From contig JAHJQQ010000030.1 of NCBI GenBank assembly GCA_018819175.1, forward strand, positions 1 to 19,657: 19,657 nucleotides of DNA. The letters are read 5' to 3'. The position numbers and the translations under genes are program-made. The DNA is from Gammaproteobacteria bacterium. GTDB taxonomy: Bacteria > Pseudomonadota > Gammaproteobacteria > Thiohalobacterales > Thiohalobacteraceae. Shown here one piece after another: positions 14,268-19,657 of this stretch. The notes under the pieces are model-generated. The model did not search any database and was not told the DNA's origin. It saw nothing but the letters and a program-made list of their open reading frames with translations. Within the stretch, counting starts at the first letter, position 1. Each line of letters starts with the position of its first letter.

Positions 14268-16256
14268 ATGAAGTTTGCGCGCTTCAGGATGGCGTTCCGG
14301 TCGGGTGGTGTGGCTGCCCTGGCGCTGTGGATGATATTGGCTGTGCCTTCGGCTTGGGCAACCAGTGTGACTTTAAACCTCAAGGATGCCGATATCGGTG
14401 CGCTGATCGGTACCGTCGCCGAAGTCACCGGCACCAATTTCATTGTCGATCCGCGCGTCAAGGGCAAGGTCACTGTGGTGTCCTCCAAACCCATGGAGTC
14501 CGACGAGGTCTATCAGGTCTTTCTGTCTATTCTCAAAGTGCATGGCTTTGCCGCGGTGCCGAGCGGCTCGGTGGTGAAGATTGTCCCCGACGTCAATGCC
14601 AAATCCGAAGGTGTACCGACTGTCACTGATGGCAGCCCCGGTAAGGGCGACGAAGTGGTTACCCGCGTGGTCGAGGTCAACAATGTCTCGGCCGCGCAAC
14701 TGGTACCGATATTACGACCTTTGGTACCGCAACAAGGGCATATGGCCGCCTATCCGGGTACCAATGTCCTGATTATTTCCGACCGTGCCGACAACATCGA
14801 ACGGTTGGTCGAAATTGTCCGACGCATGGATCAGCAGAGCGACAGCGAGATCGAGGTCATGCCGCTGCAATACGCCTCTGCAGCTGAAGTGGTGCGGATT
14901 ATTTCGGCACTCAACCGGCCGCAGCCGGGCCAGCAGGCAATGCCCTCGGGCGAGCCGACGGTGATTGCCGATGAGCGTACCAACAGCGTATTGATCGGCG
15001 GTGACAAGGCCGACCGGTTGCGCCTGCGTATGGTCATTTCGCATCTGGATACCCCGCTGGATCGCGGCGGTAATACGCATGTCATCTATCTCAAATATTC
15101 CAAGGCCGAAGAACTGGTCAAAGTGCTGACCGGTGTGAGTAGCAGCATTGCCCAGGAGCAAAAGGGCCAGGCGGTTGCCACCCAGAAGTCGGGCGAGATG
15201 AGTATTCAGGCCGATGAGAGCGCCAACGCGCTGGTGATCAACGCGCCGCCGGATGTGTTCCGCTCTCTGGAGGCCGTCATCCGTCAATTGGATATCCGTC
15301 GTGCCCAGGTCCATATCGAAGCCGTTATTGCGGAAATCAAATACGACAAGGCCGTGGAGCTGGGTATCCAGTGGCGCGGCACCAACGATTTGTCAGGTAG
15401 CGGAGTGATCGGTGGCACCGATTTCCCGGGTACCGGTACCTCCATCAGTACTGTCGCGCGGAATCCGTTGGCCGCCGGTGCGGGCTTGAGCCTGGGTTAT
15501 TTTGAAGGGACCACCGAAATACTGGGTACCGAGATTCTGAATCTGGGCGTCCTGGTCCGTGCTCTGAGTTCGGACTCTTCGACCAACATTTTGGCCACGC
15601 CGAATCTGGTGACCCTGGACAATCAGGAAGCCGAAATCGTGGTGGCGCAGAATGTTCCCTTTGTGACCGGTTCTTACACCAGCACCGGTGCCGCCGAAGG
15701 TGCAGCCAATCCGTTCCAGACCATCGAGCGACAGGACGTGGGTTTGACCCTCAAGGTCAAACCCCAGGTCAACGAGGGTGATGCCATTCAGTTGGAGATC
15801 CAGCAGGAGATTTCCGACGTCAGCACCAAGCCCGTGTTGGGTGCCTCGGATATCGTCACCAATAAGCGCTCCATCAAAACCAATGTGATGGTGGAAGACA
15901 AGCAGATGATCGTGCTGGGTGGTCTGTTGGATGACAACCTGACCGAAAACGTTCAGAAGGTGCCACTGCTGGGTGATCTGCCGCTACTGGGCAATCTGTT
16001 CAAGTCGCGCAGCACCTCCAAGACCAAGCGCAACCTGATGGTCTTCATGCAGCCGACTATCCTGCGCGATGCGGCGTATTTCAGTTCCACCAGCATGGAG
16101 AAGTACAACTATATGCGCGGCCTGCAGACACGCCAGCGTGATAGTGGTGTGAATCTGCTGCAGGATAAAGAGGCGCCGGTGTTGCCTGAGTATCCCATCA
16201 GCACCACAACCTCGCCGGCAGCGGATCTGACCCAGCCCATTCCCGAAACGCCATGA
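14268..16256 (+). CDS. gspD: Type II secretion system outer-membrane secretin GspD
   Basis: A 662-residue secretin that forms the multimeric outer-membrane exit channel. A signal peptide spans 1-31 with cleavage after AWA (PSAWA|TS). The N0 domain (about 32-110) begins VTLNLKDADIGALI, and three N-type repeats follow to about 355 with NVLIISD and NSVLIGG signatures. The secretin core (about 400-600) contains VPFVTG and VGLTLKVKPQV. The C-terminal tail is Thr/Pro-rich. AGGA at 14254-14257 lies ten bases before the ATG. It follows gspC by 34 bp and overlaps gspE by 4 bp, so it is co-transcribed with both. Confidence 0.96.
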   Translation: MKFARFRMAFRSGGVAALALWMILAVPSAWATSVTLNLKDADIGALIGTVAEVTGTNFIVDPRVKGKVTVVSSKPMESDEVYQVFLSILKVHGFAAVPSGSVVKIVPDVNAKSEGVPTVTDGSPGKGDEVVTRVVEVNNVSAAQLVPILRPLVPQQGHMAAYPGTNVLIISDRADNIERLVEIVRRMDQQSDSEIEVMPLQYASAAEVVRIISALNRPQPGQQAMPSGEPTVIADERTNSVLIGGDKADRLRLRMVISHLDTPLDRGGNTHVIYLKYSKAEELVKVLTGVSSSIAQEQKGQAVATQKSGEMSIQADESANALVINAPPDVFRSLEAVIRQLDIRRAQVHIEAVIAEIKYDKAVELGIQWRGTNDLSGSGVIGGTDFPGTGTSISTVARNPLAAGAGLSLGYFEGTTEILGTEILNLGVLVRALSSDSSTNILATPNLVTLDNQEAEIVVAQNVPFVTGSYTSTGAAEGAANPFQTIERQDVGLTLKVKPQVNEGDAIQLEIQQEISDVSTKPVLGASDIVTNKRSIKTNVMVEDKQMIVLGGLLDDNLTENVQKVPLLGDLPLLGNLFKSRSTSKTKRNLMVFMQPTILRDAAYFSSTSMEKYNYMRGLQTRQRDSGVNLLQDKEAPVLPEYPISTTTSPAADLTQPIPETP

Positions 16257-17773
16257 GCGAAGTCGAGCTGAGTCCGGTAGCTGAAGCGACGGATGCGCCG
16301 GCGTCATTGAGCCGACCGAGCTTTGCCTTTGCCAAGCGCCATGGCGTGTTGGTCAGCGGTGAGCGCGAAGGCCATATTGTTGTGCGTCACCGCTCCGATG
16401 TAACCCTGAATGCCCTGGCCGAATTGCGACGCTTTCTGCGCCGGCCGCTGGTGCTGGAAAGCGTGCCGGATGATCGTTTCAACAGCCTGTTGACCGATGC
16501 CTACGAAAACGAATCCAGTCAGACCATGATGATGATGGAGGATCTGGGCGACGATACCGATCTGTTCCGTATCGCCCAGCAACTTCCGGAACCGGAAGAT
16601 CTGCTCGATTCCCAGGACGACGCACCGATCATCCGCCTGATCAATGCGCTGCTCACCGAAGCCGTTAAGGAAAACGCGTCGGATATTCATGTCGAGACTT
16701 TCGAAAATCGACTGGTCGTGCGCTTCCGCGTCGATGGTGTGTTGCGCGAAGTGCTGCAACCACAACGCGTGCTGGCACCGTTGATCGTGTCGCGCATCAA
16801 GGTTATGGCCAAGCTCGATATCGCCGAGAAACGGCTGCCGCAGGATGGTCGTATTTCCTTGCGGGTCGCCGGTCGCGCAGTAGACGTGCGCGTATCTACC
16901 TTACCGTCAGGACATGGCGAGCGTGTCGTGTTGCGCTTGCTCGACAAGCAGGCCGGACGACTCGATCTGGAACACCTGGGCATGGCGCGCGAGGCGCGTG
17001 TGACCATGGATCGCATCATTCACCGACCGCATGGCATCATCCTGGTCACCGGTCCGACCGGTTCCGGTAAGACCACGACGCTGTATGCCGCGCTCACAAA
17101 ACTCAACGACCGCAGCAGCAATATCCTCACTGTCGAAGACCCGATCGAATATTACCTCGACGGCATCGGCCAGACTCAGGTGAATACCAAAGTCGAGATG
17201 ACCTTCGCGCGCGGTCTGCGCGCCATTCTGCGGCAGGACCCGGACGTCGTGATGGTCGGCGAAATCCGCGACCTTGAAACCGCCGAGATTGCCGTGCAGG
17301 CAAGTTTGACCGGCCACTTGGTACTGTCGACATTGCATACCAACAGCGCGGTCGGTGCCGTCACCCGTTTGCGCGACATGGGCGTGGAGCCGTTCCTGCT
17401 GTCGTCGAGTCTGGTCGGCGTGTTGGCGCAACGGCTGGTGCGGGTGCTCTGTTCCCATTGCAAACAGGAATACATCGCCACCGCCGGCGACTGTGCCTTG
17501 CTGGATGTATCTGCCGAACACCCGCCAAAACTGTATCGTGCCGTCGGTTGCGAGGCCTGTAATAATCTGGGCTACCAGGGCCGTACCGGCATTTACGAAC
17601 TGATCGAGGTCGATGATCGTCTTGCCACCATGATCCACGACGGCACCAGCGAGCAGGACATGGAACGCCATGCGCGCACCCGTTCGTCCAGCATCCGCCA
17701 GGATGGATTGCGCCGTATCCTGGAAGGCAAAACGACCTTGGAAGAAGTGTTGCGGGTAACGCGTGAAGACTAG
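16253..17773 (+). CDS. gspE: Type II secretion system ATPase GspE
   Basis: A 506-residue cytoplasmic hexameric ATPase that powers pseudopilus assembly. The N-terminal GspL-binding region is at 1-150, Walker A GPTGSGKT at 267-274 (Lys273), and the Walker B region DPDVVMVGEIRD at 329-340 is followed by LVLSTLHTNSA. The zinc-binding CxxC pairs of GspE are Cys400/Cys403 and Cys433/Cys436. The start overlaps the gspD stop (ATGA), indicating coupling. The protein ends naturally (TLEEVLRVTRED), and its TAG stop is the first TAG of the heptamer array that separates it from gspF. Confidence 0.96.
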   Translation: MSEVELSPVAEATDAPASLSRPSFAFAKRHGVLVSGEREGHIVVRHRSDVTLNALAELRRFLRRPLVLESVPDDRFNSLLTDAYENESSQTMMMMEDLGDDTDLFRIAQQLPEPEDLLDSQDDAPIIRLINALLTEAVKENASDIHVETFENRLVVRFRVDGVLREVLQPQRVLAPLIVSRIKVMAKLDIAEKRLPQDGRISLRVAGRAVDVRVSTLPSGHGERVVLRLLDKQAGRLDLEHLGMAREARVTMDRIIHRPHGIILVTGPTGSGKTTTLYAALTKLNDRSSNILTVEDPIEYYLDGIGQTQVNTKVEMTFARGLRAILRQDPDVVMVGEIRDLETAEIAVQASLTGHLVLSTLHTNSAVGAVTRLRDMGVEPFLLSSSLVGVLAQRLVRVLCSHCKQEYIATAGDCALLDVSAEHPPKLYRAVGCEACNNLGYQGRTGIYELIEVDDRLATMIHDGTSEQDMERHARTRSSSIRQDGLRRILEGKTTLEEVLRVTRED

Positions 17774-17883
17774 GTACCAGGTGCTAGGTGCTAGGGCCGA
17801 GGTAAAACCTTTATTCGCGCAGCAGTTGTTAAGATTGAAGCAGTTTTCTATCGCCCTAGTACCTAGGATCTAGAACCTCAGCC
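17771..17883. repeat. Inverted pair of TAGGTNC heptamer arrays between gspE and gspF
   Basis: The left arm (17771-17805) reads TAGGTAC, CAGGTGC, TAGGTGC, TAGGGCC, GAGGTAA in 7-nt register, starting on the gspE stop codon. The right arm (about 17853-17880) is inverted; on the - strand it reads GAGGTTC, TAGATCC, TAGGTAC, TAGGGCG. The spacer of about 47 bp has no clear signal. The arms match at about 20 of 25 positions. It splits what is usually a tightly packed operon junction and leaves gspF without a visible ribosome site. Confidence 0.85.
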
Positions 17884-17894
17884 CTGAATTAACC

Positions 17895-19112
17895 ATGCCC
17901 GCCTTCGAATTCACCGCACTGGACGCCAACGGCCGCGAGCACAAAGGGTTGCTCGAGGGTGACAGTCCGCGCGCGGTGCGACAGCAGTTGCGCGAGCGTC
18001 ATTGGACACCACTGGACGTCCAGGAAGTTGCCCAGCGTGAGGCCAAGGCCACCGCGCGACGCTTCAACCTGCGGCGGGGTATCGCGGCGGTTGATCTGGC
18101 CTTGCTGACCCGCCAGCTGTCCACGCTGGTGCGTTCCGGATTACCGTTGGAAGAATCCGTGCGCGCTGTGTCGCAACAGACCGAGAAGCCACGTTTGAAA
18201 AGCATGCTGCTGGGTGTGCGTTCGCGCGTGATGGAAGGTCACACCCTGGCCTCGGGTCTGTCTGACTACCCGCATATTTTTCCCGAGTTGTATCGCGCCA
18301 CGGTGGGTGCCGGTGAACAGTCCGGGCACCTTGACGTCGTGCTGGAACGTCTCGCCGATTACACCGAAAGTCGTCAGCAGCTACGCTCGAAGGTGCAGCT
18401 GGCCCTGTTCTACCCGGCCATCCTGACGGTGCTGGCCATCAGCGTTGTCGCGCTCCTGCTGACCTATGTTGTGCCGCAGGTCGTGGAGGTGTTCCAGAAC
18501 ATCGGTCAGCAATTGCCACTGCTGACCCGTGGGCTGATCGCGCTGAGTGATTTTCTGCGCACCTATGGCGTGATTATTCTGACATTACTGGCGCTGGGTG
18601 CGGGCGCCTTTATCTGGCTGCTGCGCAAACCCGGACCGCGCCGACGCTGGGATGGTTTTTTACTGCGTCTGCCGCTGGTATCGCGTCTGGTGCGTGGCCT
18701 GAACACCGCACGCTTTTCACGCACCTTCAGCATCCTGCTAGCCTCGGGTGTGCCGGTTCTGGAAGCCTTGCGCATCGCCGCTGAGGTGATCAGCAATCTG
18801 CCGATGCGCGATGCTGTGGAAGAGGCGGCCAATAAGGTTCGCGAAGGCAGCAGCATCTTCGCCGCGCTGGACAAGAGCAAATGCTTCCCGCCGATGACGT
18901 TGCACCTGATTGCCAGTGGCGAGACCGCCGGTAATCTGGAAGACATGCTGGACCGCGCCGCCACCAGTCAGGAGCGCGAAATCGAAATGCTGGTTGCCAC
19001 CTTGTTGGGCCTGTTCGAACCGCTGCTGATTATTGTCATGGGCGGACTGGTCCTGATTATCGTCCTCGCCATCCTGCTGCCGATCTTCGACCTGAATCAG
19101 CTGGTGCATTGA
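17895..19112 (+). CDS. gspF: Type II secretion system inner-membrane platform protein GspF
   Basis: A 405-residue polytopic protein of the assembly platform, the usual family length. Two homologous cytoplasmic GspF domains (about 70-195 and 270-395) each run into membrane segments; helices are predicted at about 171-196, 226-243 and 376-397. The N-terminus (FEFTALDANGREHKG) is typical of GspF, fixing the ATG at 17895 even though the preceding bases show no Shine-Dalgarno. It is the last gsp gene in the window: instead of gspG, about 430 bp of repeats and then an IS follow. Its last codons are duplicated downstream at 19291-19396. Confidence 0.95.
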   Translation: MPAFEFTALDANGREHKGLLEGDSPRAVRQQLRERHWTPLDVQEVAQREAKATARRFNLRRGIAAVDLALLTRQLSTLVRSGLPLEESVRAVSQQTEKPRLKSMLLGVRSRVMEGHTLASGLSDYPHIFPELYRATVGAGEQSGHLDVVLERLADYTESRQQLRSKVQLALFYPAILTVLAISVVALLLTYVVPQVVEVFQNIGQQLPLLTRGLIALSDFLRTYGVIILTLLALGAGAFIWLLRKPGPRRRWDGFLLRLPLVSRLVRGLNTARFSRTFSILLASGVPVLEALRIAAEVISNLPMRDAVEEAANKVREGSSIFAALDKSKCFPPMTLHLIASGETAGNLEDMLDRAATSQEREIEMLVATLLGLFEPLLIIVMGGLVLIIVLAILLPIFDLNQLVH

Positions 19113-19150
19113 TCTTCCGCAAAAGAATCCTGTTCGTGGCACGCACGGAC

Positions 19151-19176
19151 GGGGACAGCGCTGAAGATCTGTCCCC
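19151..19176. repeat. REP-like palindrome, copy G, downstream of gspF
   Basis: GGGGACAGC, eight bases, TCTGTCCCC, with flanks CACGCACGGAC on the left matching the inverse of copy D's GTCCGTGCG. This makes it a - strand relative of copy D including about 30 bp of its spacer (TTCGTGGCACGCACGGAC against the D spacer). It begins 39 bp after the gspF stop. Confidence 0.8.
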
Positions 19177-19197
19177 ACGGATCCCCACTATTTCGTC

Positions 19198-19217
19198 ATT
19201 CCGGCGCATGCCGGAAT
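19198..19217. repeat. Small hairpin repeat ATTCCGGC-GCAT-GCCGGAAT
   Basis: A perfect 8-bp stem with a 4-nt loop (19198-19205 with 19210-19217), followed by CCATG. Repeats of the form CATTCCGGCGCANGCCGGAATCCA are, from memory, among the most widespread dispersed palindromes in proteobacteria. It lies between the gspF end and its duplicated fragment. Confidence 0.75.
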
Positions 19218-19290
19218 CCATGTTTTCCAGGGCGCTGGAGTAACCATTTTCTCGCATTGCAGACAGCTCGATCTGCGTCCAACGCGCAAC

Positions 19291-19396
19291 TCCTGCTGTC
19301 GATCTTCGACCTGAATCATCTGATGCATTGATCATCCGCAAAAGAATCCTGTTCGTGGCACGCACGGACGGGGACAGAGCAGAAGATCTGTACCAC
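19291..19396 (+). pseudogene. Duplicated 3' end of gspF with its downstream REP copy (copy H)
   Basis: This 106-bp block repeats 19072-19177 at an offset of 219 bp with about eight differences. The first 40 bp correspond to the last codons of gspF (LLPIFDLNQLVH and stop), here altered to encode LLSIFDLNHLMH. The remainder copies the gspF-downstream sequence, including a decayed palindrome (19370-19395, TCTGTACCA in place of TCTGTCCCC). There is no start or upstream gspF sequence, so it is a non-functional fragment. Confidence 0.85.
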
Positions 19397-19422
19397 AGGG
19401 GTAGTGTTCTGGCAGTTAGCAC

Positions 19423-19542
19423 TTATTGATCATTACCCATTGGGATGACACAAACGCCCCTCTCCCTAACCCTCTCCCCGCAAGCGGGGAGAGGGGATAA
19501 CCCCCTCTCCCGCCGGGTGTACAGACTGGACACATGGGTAAC
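19423..19542 (-). repeat. ~120-bp hairpin repeat, inverted copy of 114-234
   Basis: The reverse complement of this block matches 114-234 with about five substitutions and one indel. It carries the same 12-bp GCGGGGAGAGGG/CCCTCTCCCCGC stem and ends three bases from the IS left terminus with an IS-end-like GTTACCCATGTGTCC (on -). 19397-19422 between it and the gspF fragment shows nothing recognisable. Confidence 0.85.
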
Positions 19543-19545
19543 AGG

Positions 19546-19657
19546 TGTTCGGAGACATAGGTAACACTTTTACACTGTATGGCAGGTTCCACACAGGAGA
19601 GCTGCCATGCCCTGGCAAGAGGTGTCGACTATGTCGCTGCGTCATGAATTTGTGGTG
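19546..19657 (+). mobile_element. 5' end of an IS481-type insertion sequence, with its left terminus
   Basis: The left inverted terminal repeat is 19546-19565 (TGTTCGGAGACATAGGTAAC), matching the reverse complement of 91-110 with one mismatch. A transposase start follows within 62 bp. The element continues beyond the window, so its completeness is unknown. It has the same orientation as the IS at the left edge. Confidence 0.78.
19607..19657 (+). CDS. IS481-family transposase, N-terminal 17 residues (partial)
   Basis: The ATG at 19607 is preceded by AGGAGA (19595-19600) at ideal spacing. The visible residues are MPWQEVSTMSLRHEFVV, and MPWxE-(x)n-MSxRxEFV is the common N-terminus of IS481-type transposases. 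The catalytic domain lies beyond the window. Only 17 residues are visible, so the family call depends on this motif and the terminal repeat. Confidence 0.7.
   Translation, partial: MPWQEVSTMSLRHEFVV

Noticed and set aside
1..19657. The whole window as a composite transposon carried by two IS481 copies
   Set aside because: The content is core housekeeping genes in conserved local orders with uniform codon use. The IS copies more likely mark rearrangement points or independent insertions.

Overview
The window reads as gammaproteobacterial chromosome. The gene blocks dusB-fis, purH-purD and rhlB/trxA-rho are core gammaproteobacterial synteny, and every protein is closest in length and motif order to E. 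coli-type homologues. The genus cannot be named from the sequence; an environmental gammaproteobacterium with a repeat-rich chromosome fits best.

Layout. The left edge (1-110) is the 3' end of an IS481-type insertion sequence and the right edge (19546-19657) is the 5' end of another in the same orientation. Just inside each lies a ~120-bp hairpin repeat (114-234 and 19423-19542), inverted to one another. Between them, all on + unless stated: a zinc-ribbon/DUF3426 membrane protein (398-1369); dusB and fis, overlapping by 4 bp (1652-2931); purH (3126-4688) and purD (5000-6286), the last steps to IMP and an early step of purine synthesis; glgP, glycogen phosphorylase (7043-9520); rho (9639-10895) and trxA (11108-11434), both on -; rhlB (12003-13265), divergent from trxA; then a type II secretion operon start, gspC-gspD-gspE-gspF (13355-19112), with no gspG following inside the window.

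The coding regions are intact and ordinary; the unusual part is between the genes. Most large gaps hold structured repeats: (i) inverted pairs of short-unit tandem arrays (units of about 7-10 nt) in several sequence families (CACGGAAA, CGCCAAG, CGCAAAGG, TAGGTNC); (ii) REP/REPIN-like palindromes with arms GGGGACAGA/TCTGTCCCC, eight copies; (iii) two MITE-like elements with terminal inverted repeats (6588-6719 and 11730-11995); (iv) a duplicated fragment of the gspF 3' end. Two genes, rho and gspE, have stop codons that are the first TAG of the same heptamer array. Repeats separate genes that are normally tightly coupled (purH/purD by 311 bp, gspE/gspF by 121 bp), and the outer repeats plus IS copies sit where prmA (left) and gspG (right) would be expected from common gammaproteobacterial gene orders.

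How the genes relate: dusB-fis is a tRNA modification/nucleoid regulator operon; purH and purD are one pathway; RhlB, Rho and thioredoxin form the conserved divergent locus (RNA unwinding, transcription termination, thiol reduction); GspC/D/E/F are the inner-membrane connector, outer-membrane secretin, ATPase and inner-membrane platform of one secretion machine. No tRNA, rRNA, CRISPR array, phage gene, toxin-antitoxin or defence gene was seen.
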